Notes: generated from the sequence alone by a model not told the origin. DNA of 64,000 nt from Gari tellinella (GCA_922989275.2 OV277866.1:80202328-80266327), one strand, 5' to 3'; shown: positions 12,101 to 21,499, counted from the stretch's first letter. Translations and numbers: made by a program.

Positions 12101-15100
12101 AGTGCTAACGGATCACCAACTCGTAGTCAATCGCAAGCATCCGTAAATTATTCGATGAGTATCTGCGATTGAAGTACGGATTCCAGTGTATCATTTACGG
12201 ATGCTAGCGATTTACTACGAGGCCACTCGTAAGAGAACTGTGTTTATGAAGGTCCAATTAGTCCTATTAGGTCCTATTGCAGTTAACGATTACAGCAATG
12301 TGAAATTTATGCCGAAAATTCTTAAAGAAGAGTTGTCTGCTTTACTCCTATCCTGCTTTAAGTTACAGTCTGTATTTATAATCATGGATGTAGTTTTTCT
12401 TAAATTAACGTTAGAGCGTTTTATCATATTTTAAAACGATCAGTGAAAGCAAATATCATTGATATTGTAGACAAATATATCAAAGACATGTGACATATAC
12501 CGGTATGTTATTTTGGTATTGCTTCAATACCACAGCTTTGTTGTTTGTTTGTGAAATGCAAGTAAACATTTGAAATAAAATAGGTTATAGTTTAACCAAG
12601 TATTCCTTTAATATACTCTTACCGTCACACGCGACACCTGGTGCCATGTTTGTCCATCCATAAGCTTCGGCCTCATTTCTAGTCCTCGGCACGCTAACAT
12701 ATCCTCCGACACCCCATCTCACTAAAACATTACAATACAGAATATGTTTATGTATGACAAAACGGTTTATATATGTACATTATTAGTTATTCAGTGTCTT
12801 CACAGTGTACAAGAGGATTTCTTCCCGGCTGAGGTAAATCATGTTGCCCGAGCCGTTAGGCGAGGGTTACATGATTTTACCAGCCGGGAAGAAATCCTTA
12901 TGTACACTGTGAAGAAACTGTATAACGAATTTATTATTCTGCAAAGTTTTCACAGTTCAAACGAAATATTTTGGTATTTGTCGTGTACAGCGCTCGTAGT
13001 ATAATAAAATCGCGCCAAAGCAGAATAACAGAACAGAACAGAACATAATTTTATTCAGATTTGTACAAAGTACATCATCTCATTCACATATAAATATTCA
13101 CAATTATATAACACCACGTGACAATATGAGGATGGATACATCAATTATTCTTTTAAGTACTCTAAATAACGTTGAGCGTAATGACGTCATGTTTCTGATG
13201 TTGTTATTCATTAGAAAATGGGCATACTCATCGATTTCGGCGTCAATCTTTCCCAGAAATAATGCGACTGTTGAAAGATCCAAACACCGATTGGTTCTTA
13301 GCCGAAATGGACTTAAAACGGACGATACACGATTGAATGCACTCGATCGTGTCGAGCAGTCGGCCATCTTACTGTCTGCAAAGCAACACTCAGAGTCCTG
13401 TCAGCTAATGAAAACAGTTGCATTTCTAAGTACTCTGTCATCTCACAGGGTACTTGGGTTAACGTCTAGGCCTCGGTACCAAATCAAAAGTAAGGTTTTT
13501 ACAGTTTGCAGTTTAGCAGCCACAATTGTAGTAACGGAGTGCAAGACTTTTGTAAGCATTGTTTAATACTCTCATACTTGTGAACACGCGCCGTTGACGC
13601 CGTTATTCACCATGCCCTGTCACTTCTTATCCCTGCATCATGTCAATGGCGCTTAAAAGCAGGCCCTTGGTAAAGCAGAACTATCCTTTTTCAAAAGCTT
13701 TTGGCTTTACCTTTAGTCCTCTTTAAGCAATCAATCGTCTAAAACGTTAGAAAAGAACTATGATAAACGGATAAACAGAGGGAGAGAGAGTTGTCACTGT
13801 ATGCTGTAAAGAATTGGCAACCGTAAAAATATGTAATTTCTTCATTTTTGGATAAAAATGATTTTAGCGTCACGCCGTCAGGATCCAAAACTGACCAATA
13901 ATTCATATTTTGTTTTCCTTAAGCCATGTAGGTGTGGCAAGGGCGTTATGTTACTCACAAATACCAACACAATCGCAACGTTTGTCTACTTAGACCATCT
14001 TTACGCAAACAAATACTTTTTGTATGGATACATGTCATCGCGTCGTCATAGCAACAGAAATCTGACAGGTGAATTGTTTGTTTCATTATGGACAGTCAAG
14101 TCCGGCCATTGGTCAGTGACAGGCTTTAGGTCAAGTTGTCATGAAACTGACCAAGGCGTAAAACGTACGTTTTGTGGACGTTAGTCAGACAAGAAACCCG
14201 CTATATATAGTGTACTGTGTAAGCAAACGGACACACTTATTTTGGGAGTAACAAAAGGATAACAGAGAATTTCAATATTGAAACCAAGGTAAGGTGTCTT
14301 CAACATACATTGTCCCTCTTTACAGCAACGTCAAATGGGAGACAAAGATTGCATGTGATTTTCGAAAGGGGTTGTTATAGGGAGGGAAAATCAAGTCTTA
14401 GCTTACATTTGCAAACAACTTGAATCCATCGCGGCGTCTGATCTGGATTCAAGCTTTTTGCCACTTTACTTGTCATTATATTTCTTCTATTAAAATGTCC
14501 ACTTATATGTAACATTGAGGAAAAACGACAGACGACAATTTTAAGCAGACAGTACTACAACAGTGAAAATGTTAGACATAAATGTCATTTTTCGGGAACA
14601 GCAACAAGCATTGTTGTAAGGAGGGTGTCGTTGTTGGTAGGGCCGTTGTAGGGAGGGTGCACTGTATAAAATGGGAAAGGTGCAATTCTTTCCAAATTAA
14701 TATTTCCATGGCACAATGTTTGAGCCAGATTAGACGCCATGTAACCCGCTGTATGGTCAGGTCCCAAATATTTCGCCACTCTGCAATAAATCGTCATAGT
14801 TAAATAAAAATGTATCGTTTTTTATATTTTATTGCAATCAGTTTCGTTTAGCGGCACATAATAACGTTTTACCGAGTGTAAGATATGCAATTGTTTCACT
14901 CGCAACTGAAATCTACTTCTAAAGATTCTCATTAATTTAACGTAGAAGGAAAGTAAAACAGTATGCACCTTAAGTACAGTGTGATTTAAGCCACATTTTA
15001 TTAGGAACATATATTTCTTATGAATGTTCATGACTGTAAAACATGGACTTTTTCCGTTATTGGTGAAATACACAAAATGCATAAGGATGCGTAGTTAGGG

Positions 15101-18100
15101 GGATGGTTAAGTGTTGTCAACCGATTTGAAATAGAAAACAGTTCTTGGAAAAACAACTGTTTTTACTTATGACCATGCAAACGAACGTGTAACGCTGAGA
15201 AGTTGACTAAGACTGGTGTCTCGTCTAAATTTTCATTTTCGTTTCGCTTAATATTGAAGTTTCAATTAGCAAACAATCAGCAACTCAGATCAGACGCCGC
15301 ATTATGCGGCGTCTGATCAGAATATACACTGCTTGCCTATGTACCTTTTATGGGACGCTAGACACAAACGGAGTCAAAGCTTAAAACCCCTTGTTATAGC
15401 AGATTTTACTGAATATAGATTTTGGTTGGTTTTGCAGCAAACAAGAAAAAGCAGCATGGACGAGAATATAAATGCCATTCTGCTAATAGCTATGTGTTTC
15501 CTGGTATGCCAAGGTCAAATACAGTCTGAAAGAAACCAAAGATCAGGGCCAGGTAGGAAATAGAGGTTGATTTGTAATTGTGGCCAGAGTGCTACAGTGG
15601 AGAAAACGTTATTCATTCCCACTAAACGCGTTTACGCTAATAAAACTATTATTTTTATTGCAAACAGTTTGGAGCCAGATCAGATGCCGGGTAACCTGGC
15701 ATCTGATCAGGCTCCAAACTGTTTACCATCAAGATAAATTTAGATTATTAGATTTGCCCAACAGTTGTACTTTTCTACGTTTTAGTGATTTGCGTTTGCG
15801 ATTCGTTTGCGTTTAAACGGAAAAGACTAACGTTTTCTCCACTGTAATCCATGACTATAGCATACTCTTCAGGACGCTTTAAGCGAATTTCTGATATAAG
15901 TTGTAAACAATTTGGATCCTGGGCCCATTTCATAAAACTTTGTACGACAAATGTTGTCGTTAGTCAGATGATAAAAGTCTCAAGTATTATTTATTTCTCC
16001 ATCTAATCTAGTCTTTTCAAGACGATTCCAAAGAGATGTCACAAGGCATGATAAGATAGAGAAATCAGAAATTAAATGTATTTTAAAGTTTTGACTTAAG
16101 ACAGTTTTTGTTGTACGAAGTTTTATGAAAGGAGCCCCTGATAAACAAAACTATTTGATGCTGATAGATTTCGCTGAAAGAAACTGCAAATAGGTCTAAA
16201 TACTCGCAATGATTCTAAAAATGTTTAAGGCGATGATAATTAGTTTGTCTGTGCCCCCGTAAGATTATGGTATTAATTGAACTATTTAACTCACTGTTTT
16301 ACATGATTACGTGCAAGCTACCGTTTACTTTATAGAGAAATATTGATCGTGTTTCTTGAATAGTTTGTTTTGTTATAGTTCTATAAAAGTGGAATAGTAT
16401 AAAACAGCTGATATTTTATCATTTCACATTTTTTTCTTCTATTGACATGTTCTTCATAAGGGAATTTTAAGTAAAAAATCGTAGCCGCTAAAAACTATCC
16501 TACATCACAACATATTCTGTAGTAACGTGGATAATTCATTTATATTTTCAGAATGCATCCTTCCTGTTAATACTGGGACGTGTAATTTGAATATAACCAG
16601 ATATCATTTCGACCTTAGCACCAAATCGTGCAAGCCTTTTACATTCAAAGGATGTGGCGGTAATCTAAACAATTTCGCCACAGAAAAAGACTGCAATATG
16701 CGCTGCATTTGTTCCAAACCTGTCAGGCCCGGAAACGGAGGCGAGAACTTGGCAAGGTACTTTTTCAATGCAGACACTGGCAGGTGCGAGCAATATAGTT
16801 TTACCGGTAGGGGAGGTAACTCTAACAGATTCCGAAGCTCTGATGAGTGTTCAGCAACCTGTGTTGAAGAAGTAATCACAAGCAAGAGATGCGATAGAAG
16901 ACCAGATTTTGGACACAACTGCGGAAATAGCACCATTCGCTATTACTATGACAAGAACTGCGATTGCTGTAGGGAGTTTACATATCTCGGCTGTGAAGGA
17001 AACGGAAATAGATTTGAGACTGAGGCCGTATGTGTTAACAAGTGCGCCGGAAAAGGAAAGCCAGTAACACCGTCCACAGAACCAATCATCAACCCTGGTT
17101 CCAGACCAAGTATGTGCTATGAACCGTCAGCCAAGGGTCCTTGCTCACAGAACCTACAGAGATACCGTTTTGATGTCACCAGTGGCATGTGCAAGCCATT
17201 TGTGTATTCCGGTTGCGGTGGCAATGGAAACAATTTCATGATTCTTTCAGATTGTAACAATGTTTGTAAATCAACAGCACAAATAACGACAACGACAGAA
17301 AAACCTTTGCCGCCACAATGTTTGGTTCAACTGGAGAGAGGTAACTGTGACAGAATTGTTTTAAGATTTTATTATAATCAGAGGTCTCGTTCTTGTCGAA
17401 TGTTTTTGTACAGTGGATGTCAAGGAAATGCAAATAATTTCCGATCATATATGGATTGCATTGGAATATGTCAGCTTAAATATTTGGATAAAATCTGAAT
17501 GTTAGGTACCTTTGGCAGAACTGGAAAGAAACGTTACTCTGGTCCCAATTACGTGTTTACGCAAAAATAATAAGTGTGTCCGTTGCAAATAGTTGCGTCT
17601 AGTCAGGCTGGAAAATGTTTACTATTTAGATCAAATCTAATTGGGAACATTTACAAAAAAACGAACAAAAGTTGCTTTTCTCTACTTTTTCAGTGCATTG
17701 GTAATGCCATTGCGATTTTGTTAAGTTAGGTTTAAAGTGAATAATAAGTGGGAAAGAATAACGTTTAAACGGGTATTGTCTATTTGATATGCCTCCCCAC
17801 TGTGCATACAGTAAGCCATGTATGTTCGATTGAAATATGCATACATGCGCTATTTGACTACAGTGGAGAAGGCGTTTTTCTTACCAACTCAAATGAAAAC
17901 AAAACGCGAACACAATACAAGTGGAAATGTCTACAATCTGCTAAAATTGATATGGAAACTATATACTTTTTACATATTTATAACTGTTTGATTGAAATTA
18001 TTTTCTTCAGTGGATGAATAATTTCAATGCGCTAAAAGGCGCTTCTATTGGGGAACGAGTTAAAGTTGTAACAAAACGACAACCCCCTAGCTATAGTTAC

Positions 18101-21100
18101 TAGATCTACATGCAGCTTATATTACATTTAATTATTGCGATGAGATCAGACCTAGTTAACAGACATCAGTTTGAACTCAAAATCATTTAACTTTTAGCTG
18201 ACACATTTAACCTAAGCGACGAGTAAACTCGTTATTTGCAAACTGTGTACCTATGTATAATAAACTTGTCCTATGCAAACAGTGTGAACCAAGATCAGAT
18301 GGCTCCTAAAGGAGCCTTCTGATCAGCTTCTGCACTGTTTGTCATTTTACAATATATTAAGAAATGCAACCCTTGATAGTTAAATGTGAATAGAGCTAAT
18401 TTGAAACTGGGATATCTCATTAAAAGCTTCAGGGTGAATGTGTTATTGGCGTGTTGCTAGAATTTACGTAACTCTAACGTAATTAAACATTTTCATAAGT
18501 AATGTTAGTGCATGGATAAAGCAATGTACATGATATAATTTAGTTCAGATGTAAAAAAGAAGTTTAACAAGCGTAACTTTGTTATCGCATTTGTTTTTTA
18601 TATAATGAAATAATTGATTTATAATTTTGTTTTTAATTTGGATTTAAAAGGGTAAAGATTTTTCTGTAACAAAAGTTGTTTCCCAACCACGCTGTGTGTT
18701 ATGTGTTACATATACTATTATGTCTTAAAAGTGCATAATACATGTACTTAACAATGTACACCAGAAACTGGAAGCCATTTAACCCTTTCACTCTCAATGA
18801 CGCTTAAAAGCGCATTTGAAACAGTTTGTAAGTCATACTTCATTCAGTCTTAAACTTTAAAACTATCTTGCAAACAACTAAATTGAAGCAGACGACAATG
18901 AAACGGTGAAGGAGTTAAAAAAAAAGAAATCGTGGAAATTTTAGCAGTGAAAGGAACCTTCCGACTAATGTCTACACTGTTGGTATAATACAAGAGTACT
19001 CGTCACATGTATACTGTTTGTACAAAACGCAATTACGTGGCACTAGGGTTCACTGTATTAAGATAGAAAATCAAGCAATTAGGAAGCAATTATGAGTTTG
19101 CTACAGGGTGTACGTATGTATGTTATGATGAAAACGAATGACGAGGTTAGATCTCCCTTTAAACAATTATAGTTTTGAAGACAAGCAGGTTACATGCAAT
19201 TGTAAAACAGAATATTATGACTTACTTTCAACCTACTTTAAGCTATCACCTGGTATGACGTAGAAAATATTTCTTATATGATACATTGTCATGCCTGCAT
19301 ACATTGGAATTATATTCTTCAGTTGGGGAATGAATTGAATATGTAAACATGCGAATGTATGGAGTTATTGTTATAGATTGCATTACAGTGGAGAATCTGT
19401 TATTCTTTCCCGTTTAAACGCAAACGTACGCAAACGCAAAGCACTAAAACGTAGAAAAGAACAACTTTTGGACAATTCTGATAATTCTTGTTGATCTTGG
19501 TGGCAAACAGTTTGGAGCCTGATCAGACGCCGGGTTACCCGGCGTCTGATCTGGCTCCAAACTGTTTGCACTGCAAATAATAGTTTTAGAGTAAACGCGT
19601 TTATTGGGAAAGAATAACAGATTATCCACTGTATGTGTGTATGCATTTATAATGCCATGTTATTCCTCTATTGCCAAAATAAAATCAATCAATCAACCAA
19701 TCAATCAATTCCTTTTCTTAGTTTGCAATAAATTGTAAAACAACCTTAAACAGTCAAAACAGGACCAGATAAATTGGAAATTGGAGTTTCCCTTTAAGAG
19801 TTTGAGGGATGAATTACTTTTATGAATATGTCTTATATAGGTAAGAGAAATGCGGCCAGGTATATGACTAATTACAAGGTATACATGCAAACAGTGTTAA
19901 AATACCATAATTAATGACGTCAACATTCTTGTATGACCATGTATGTATGTTTGTATTGTATGATTGTTTGATGTTTAACGAGGTACCTGATTGTGTACAA
20001 GTTGACTAAAATTCTGTTCTGTTCTGTTCATTATTACTTATTTATTTGTGTTTTTATAATTGTAAAGCACTTTTGAACGTATGACTATGTATGAAAAAAG
20101 TGCTATATAAATATGGTATATAATATAATAATAATACTCGTGAGCAGTTGCAGAGTCATATTTATATAAAGTTGTGGCTTTTCCTCCCTCAATTTACCCA
20201 TATATACATGTACTCACACCTTGTTTTCCCCAATTATATTCCAATGACGAACAGAGGAAATGATGATAGGATGCTGATCTGGGCTTACACTGGACAAGTG
20301 TATCCTACACATGTAAACTGATAATAAAGGACGAATTTACTCCTTGGTATAGAGTTCAATGGGTTTGATGACGATCAGACTAGATATACAAATACCTTTT
20401 AAGCCATCCCAGTCAGGCCCTGAAATATAGAAAAATACAATCAACCTTTTGTTACCAATTCCCTACATAGAAGCTCCTAATACCTTAATTTTGCCGAAAC
20501 TACCCTTAACCATTCGTACGCAAACGAAAGTGAAAGAAGATTCTTGATTGTTTTATGGATTTGGTTTCTGAAAATGGAATTACCCTGGCTATTTAAATTG
20601 GAATTAAAGGGTTGCCTCACCGGACTTCAGTTTAAAACATATAGTTGCCCAAGCCCTAGTAGATGTTAGCTTAAAGCAGGCTGAATATAAAGCAGAATGC
20701 GCCTGAGATTTGATTTGATTCGTTTTGAATTTACGTCGCTTTCAACAGTATTTCAGTCATATCGCGACGTCCAGCTAATTATAGGTGGAGGAAGACCCCA
20801 GAAGTCCTTTATGCACTGTTTCAGGCACAAATCGGCGACTGGGTAGAACCACCGATCTTCCGCAAGCCAGCTGGAAGGCTTCCCCACATGAAAAATCCGA
20901 ACGACCCTACTGGGATTCGAACTCACAGCGTGAGGAGCTTAGTAATGTAAGTCACAGTGACTATAACACTAGGCACCGGAGACCCCGGAATGCGCCTGAG
21001 GCGCATTCTGCTTTTTTTCAACCTGCTTTCAGTGGGCACCTATCTTCAAAACTAGAAACAGGCTATGGGGTGATGAGTTAACACACACATCCTGTGTGAA

Positions 21101-21121
21101 AAGAGCACGATATAAATCTGT

Positions 21122-21154
<33 letters not shown>

Positions 21155-21431
21155 CAATGATAATAACAATAACAATAATACTAATGATTGTAATAATAAA
21201 AACATATTTTTATGTTCAATTCGATAACTCGATCTCGCGTAAGTCGAAAATACCAGTAATTCAAAGTTAAAACGTGTCTAAGCCACGTTTTAACTTAGTA
21301 ATGAGGGTATTTTCGAACTAACGCGAGATCGAATGGTCGAGTTTCAACTGTATGAAGTACAACTTACCACTAGGTCCAACGAAACAACTACACAGAGCTG
21401 GTACTACAAGCAGTGTAACAACCCTAAACAT
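5934..21431 (-). CDS. Gene B: secreted protein of unrecognised family, 7 exons, 252 aa
   Basis: Exons by position (minus strand, in order): 21431-21368, 20419-20396, 12721-12623, 11257-11157, 9862-9742, 8661-8491, 6112-5934. All junctions are GT-AG, phases are 1,1,1,0,1,1, and the sum is 759 nt, so the frame closes. The product has a signal peptide (MFRVVTLLVVPALCSC), then conserved blocks PDWDGLK, RWG, VPRTR, NMAPG, GNPLFRGERY, GYIAGIQAG, NPNGFPSSY, DGIYYITAYF, CNGRT, GTGVGLWIQNG, KCFFTMG, HYWYN, RFYPVFLLYN, SFGWAF and EHPP. Cys are few (about five in the mature part) and NTT is a possible N-glycosylation site. I do not recognise the family; by layout it is an extracellular single-domain protein. 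Intron 2 contains the antisense Kunitz 1 gene. Gene A is the paralog. The model is inferred from sequence alone, but two copies with the same structure support it. Confidence 0.85.
6072..6998 (-). repeat. 70-bp tandem array of the exon 7 splice acceptor
   Basis: Units begin at 6072, 6142, 6212, 6282 and 6352 with a strict 70-bp period, then at 6455 and 6905 with altered spacing. Each holds the acceptor GTCACAG, the first 41 nt of gene B exon 7 and about 29 nt of intron. A family-H MITE (6526-6873) and a family-D MITE (from about 7003) have inserted into the distal units. Gene A has no such array at exon 7. Confidence 0.9.
6526..6873. mobile_element. MITE family H, core 1
   Basis: Ends CCCTCTCTACAACAACACCC / GGGAGGGCCATTGTAGAGAGGG, with TA flanks and the core-1 palindrome (CAGATCAGACGCC ... 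GGCGTCTGATCT) at about 6618-6687. It sits in the 70-bp array. Other copies: 14306-14667 and 33744-34080. Confidence 0.7.
7003..7208. mobile_element. MITE family D, core 1
   Basis: Starts TAACTCTTTCCCTGC and ends near AGAGGGATAAA. The internal core-1 palindrome at 7031-7106 is built on GGATCCTGATCAGACACCGC. TTAA-like flanks with CCCTTT/AAAGGG ends suggest a piggyBac-type MITE (inference). Confidence 0.6.
7209..8160. other. Intron 6 of gene B; no gene seen
   Basis: AT-rich intron sequence with a short (TA)n run at 7850-7863. No ORF, hairpin or repeat family member is recognised. Confidence 0.4.
8161..8425. mobile_element. MITE family F, diverged
   Basis: Shares CTTTGGAATCGTCTTGAAAAG and TCGTACGACCTGTCGTAAGAC with copies at 15919-16138 and 62925-63093. 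Ends are built on the short palindrome GTACGAC/GTCGTAC. Confidence 0.5.
8491..8661 (-). CDS. Gene B exon 6
   Basis: 171 nt, phase 1 to 1, acceptor CCTTTAG and donor ATGG|GTAAAG. It encodes ICNGRTLQQF, GTGVGLWIQNG, a Lys-rich stretch (PTKKKADKS) and KCFFTMG. A family-B MITE ends 11 bp upstream of the acceptor. Confidence 0.88.
8675..8880. mobile_element. MITE family B, core 2
   Basis: TA-flanked, ends CAGTAAAACCTCGCTATTACG / TAATAGAGAGGTTTTACTG. A perfect inner palindrome reads AAACAGAAAGCTCCTATAG and its complement. It lies 11 bp from the exon 6 acceptor of gene B. Full copies: 54037-54242, 59507-59710, 63305-63477. Confidence 0.8.
9553..9738. mobile_element. MITE family B, abutting exon 5 donor
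   Basis: Right end AGAGAGGTTTTACTG followed by TA. That TA is the +2/+3 dinucleotide of the gene B exon 5 splice donor. The left end is degraded. The inner palindrome is AGAAAGCTCCAGAAGGAGCTT. Confidence 0.75.
9742..9862 (-). CDS. Gene B exon 5
   Basis: 121 nt, phase 0 to 1, acceptor TTGCAG and donor CCAG|GTACAG. It encodes NYSPNPNGFPSSY, then GIYYITAYFTNP. The intron from position +4 onward is a family-B MITE end (CAGTAAAACC). Confidence 0.88.
9955..10100. mobile_element. Palindromic MITE family G
   Basis: Arms CCAAGGTAACTAAGAGTTTGA and its near-complement (CAAACTCTTTATAACCTTAGG), with AAGCATTTG/CAAATGCTT inside. Relatives cluster at 60190-61385. Confidence 0.6.
10155..11017. mobile_element. 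MITE family C split by a foldback element
   Basis: A family-C copy (GGCAAACGCAAACGAAACGC on the left, ATTGGGAAAGAATAACGTCT on the right, core-1 palindrome at 10258-10325) is interrupted after TTTTAGTGTA at 10348 and resumes at 10977. Confidence 0.7.
10349..10976. mobile_element. 628-bp element with about 150-bp inverted termini
   Basis: Termini CAGTTGCTGGCCATAAATAA and TTATTTATGGCCAGCAACTG extend as inverted repeats for about 150 bp each. A second hairpin (CATCTCCATTGCTTTCTAT ...) lies in the centre. A TA target duplication at 10347-10348 and 10977-10978 marks Tc1/mariner-type insertion into the family-C MITE. Confidence 0.75.
11157..11257 (-). CDS. Gene B exon 4
   Basis: 101 nt, phase 1 to 0, acceptor CACGACAG and donor GGG|GTACGT. 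It encodes NPLFRGERYWKSG, then AGYIAGIQAG. It is 82% identical in protein to gene A exon 4 (27 of 33 residues by eye), the most conserved exon. Confidence 0.88.
11537..11788. mobile_element. MITE family E, core 2
   Basis: Starts TTAACCCTTTACTTCATAGCC and ends GGGGAAAGGGTTTA. The core-2 palindrome AAAGCAGGTTGAAAGTAAAG ... CTTTACTTTCAGCCTGCTTT is at 11586-11655. TTAA/CCC ends suggest a piggyBac-type MITE. A second complete copy is at 32829-33069. Confidence 0.65.
12623..12721 (-). CDS. Gene B exon 3
   Basis: 99 nt between TTTTAG and G|GTAAGA. It encodes VRWGVGGYVSVPRTR, then GWTNMAPGVACD. It lacks the repeat-derived insertion seen at the start of gene A exon 3. Confidence 0.85.
12796..12918. 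repeat. Long hairpin in intron 2 of gene B
   Basis: Arms of about 50 bp: CTTCACAGTGTACAAGAGG... pairs with ...CCTTATGTACACTGTGAAG, both containing the GATTTCTTCCCGGCTG palindromic partners. Probably a palindromic MITE. It has no relative elsewhere in the window. Confidence 0.65.
13021..13570 (-). mobile_element. Probable 3' fragment of a non-LTR retroelement
   Basis: The minus strand ends in AATAAAATTATGTTCTG with (CTGTT)n repeats, the style of 3' tails seen on mollusc LINEs. A minus-strand open frame of 87 codons (13367-13104) precedes it but shows no motif I can name. The upstream boundary is not visible. Confidence 0.35.
13858..14209 (+). promoter_or_regulatory. Kunitz 1 promoter with TATA box
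   Basis: TATATATA lies at 14202-14209. The about 350 bp upstream are alignable with the sequence ahead of Kunitz 2 (48890-49249) while surrounding DNA is not. Shared blocks are AAACTGACCAAT, ACCATCTTTACGCAAAC and TTTCATTATGGACNGTCAAG followed by TCCGGCCATTGGTCA, which includes an inverted CCAAT box. Conservation between paralogs supports promoter function, but factor binding is not inferred. An open frame here is not conserved as protein. Confidence 0.65.
14233..14288 (+). other. Kunitz 1 untranslated first exon
   Basis: Sequence from about 30 bp after the TATA box to the donor AAACCAAG|GTAAGG. The block TTTGGGAGTAAC, AAAGGATAA and TTCAATATTGAAACCAAG is shared with Kunitz 2. It has no ATG frame leading into the coding exons. 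The transcription start is estimated from TATA spacing. Confidence 0.6.
14306..14667. mobile_element. MITE family H
   Basis: Ends TTGTCCCTCTTTACAGCAACG / GTTGTAGGGAGGGTGCACTGTA. The core-1 palindrome has lost part of its left arm (14411-14461). Lies in Kunitz 1 intron 1, just after the first exon. Confidence 0.65.
15265..15420. mobile_element. MITE family D remnant, core 1
   Basis: Core-1 palindrome CAGATCAGACGCCGCATTATGCGGCGTCTGATCAG at 15287-15322, written here as arms around CATTATG, followed by the flank typical of family D. It ends a few bases before the acceptor of the Kunitz 1 signal-peptide exon. Confidence 0.5.
15456..17498 (+). CDS. Kunitz 1: secreted five-Kunitz-domain protein, 347 aa
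   Basis: Coding exons are 15456-15552 (the exon starts at 15438 after TTTTGCAG; donor CCAG|GTAGGA) and 16552-17498 (acceptor TTTTCAG), joined in phase 1. Residues 1-20 form a signal peptide ending LVCQGQ. Five BPTI/Kunitz domains follow at about residues 34-84, 86-136, 146-197, 221-271 and 289-339. Domains 1, 4 and 5 have exact 8-15-7-12-3 Cys spacing. Domain 2 lacks the second and fourth Cys (Gly and Arg instead), so the C14-C38 bridge is gone. Domain 3 carries an extra Cys (NCDCC). The P1 residues are Asn, Gly, Ser and Asp, never Lys or Arg, so classical trypsin inhibition is unlikely. The gene is nested antisense in intron 2 of gene B. No AATAAA was seen within 250 bp; AATAAT occurs at about 17740. 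Confidence 0.92.
15595..15844. mobile_element. MITE family C, core 1, in Kunitz 1 intron 2
   Basis: TA-flanked, ends CAGTGGAGAAAACGTTATTC / GAATAACG-type terminus CGTTTTCTCCACTG, with the core-1 palindrome GGAGCCAGATCAGATGCCGGG at 15659-15726. Confidence 0.78.
15919..16138. mobile_element. MITE family F
   Basis: Ends GGGCCCATTTCATAAAACTT and AAGTTTTATGAAAGGAGCCC are near-perfect inverted repeats. GTACGACAAATGTTGTCG lies inside each end. Confidence 0.65.
16139..16500. other. Kunitz 1 intron 2, unremarkable
   Basis: AT-rich intron sequence leading to the polypyrimidine tract of the Kunitz-domain exon. Nothing else seen. Confidence 0.4.
17500..18778. other. Intron 2 of gene B downstream of Kunitz 1
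   Basis: Holds MITE fragments only: a family-C end at 17860-17890, a family-E end at 18005-18056, and a core-1-like palindrome at 18277-18345 whose centre is GGCTCCTAAAGGAGCC. Confidence 0.45.
18779..18918. mobile_element. Short MITE family D
   Basis: Starts TTTAACCCTTTCACTCTCAA and ends AACGGTGAAGGAGTTAAA. The core-1 palindrome is largely deleted. Confidence 0.5.
19386..19631. mobile_element. MITE family C, core 1
   Basis: TA-flanked, ends CAGTGGAGAATCTGTTATTC / GAATAACAGATTATCCACTG, core-1 palindrome at 19503-19569. Near-identical to 37717-37962 and, inverted, 54520-54765. Confidence 0.82.
20058..20140 (+). mobile_element. LINE 3' tail (L2/CR1-like hairpin)
   Basis: TGTAAAGCACTTTTGAACG and AAAAAGTGCTATATAAATA form the short hairpin typical of L2/CR1 3' ends, followed by an AT-rich tail. 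No coding part remains. Confidence 0.45.
20396..20419 (-). CDS. Gene B exon 2: 24-nt microexon
   Basis: Acceptor TTTCAG and donor AAAG|GTATTT flank 24 nt encoding PDWDGLK. Length and phase are the same as the gene A microexon, and the peptide differs at two positions, which is why I trust so short an exon. Confidence 0.78.
20645..21075. mobile_element. MITE family E split by a SINE
   Basis: The left half ends AAAGCAGAATGCGCCTGAG at 20707 and the right half resumes at 21001 with GCGCATTCTGCTTT. The core-2 palindrome is cut exactly at its centre. Confidence 0.65.
20708..20987 (-). mobile_element. tRNA-derived SINE (MetaSINE-like)
   Basis: Minus strand: A box GTGCCTAGTGTTATAGTC, B box GAGTTCGAATCCC, a body with CCAGCTGGCTTGCGGAAGA and GGTTCTACCCAG, and a CAAAT-type tail. 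A 13-bp target duplication (GAATGCGCCTGAG) at 20695-20707 and 20988-21000 proves retrotransposition into the family-E MITE. A second copy is at 42681-42962. Confidence 0.82.
21127..21152. repeat. (AAT)n microsatellite
   Basis: Eight ATA/AAT units followed by imperfect AAT and AAC repeats to 21200. Confidence 0.8.
21214..21352. mobile_element. MITE family P, diverged
   Basis: Inner palindrome TTAAAACGTGTCTAAGCCACG and outer arms CTCGATCTCGCG / CGCGAGATCGA match the layout of the copy at 38848-39040. Confidence 0.5.
21368..21431 (-). CDS. Gene B exon 1: signal peptide
   Basis: 64 nt from ATG to donor G|GTAAGT. It encodes a hydrophobic leader ending near CSCFVGPS. The sequence around the start (GGTCTCATACAGTGAACATG) is shared with gene A. 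CATACAG could instead be a splice acceptor for an untranslated exon further upstream. Confidence 0.82.
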
Positions 21432-21458
21432 GTTCACTGTATGAGACCCAACACTGAC

Positions 21459-21464
21459 TATATA
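21459..21464 (-). promoter_or_regulatory. Possible TATA box of gene B
   Basis: TATATA lies only 28 nt upstream of the exon 1 ATG, so transcription would begin almost at the start codon. Gene A lacks it at the matching place. It may be coincidental if an upstream untranslated exon exists. Confidence 0.3.
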
Positions 21465-21499
21465 GTCCAGTAATACCAGACCATTCTAACAAACAGGCA

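Noticed and set aside
13126..13566. 146-codon plus-strand ORF
   Set aside because: Antisense to a probable retroelement 3' fragment; no conserved motif and no counterpart in the paralogous intron.
13858..14184. 108-codon ORF in the Kunitz 1 upstream block
   Set aside because: The DNA is conserved with the Kunitz 2 upstream block but the reading frame is broken by indels there, so conservation reflects promoter sequence.
20785..21081. 98-codon ORF and its counterpart at 42610-42882
   Set aside because: Both are translations of the same MetaSINE-like repeat.
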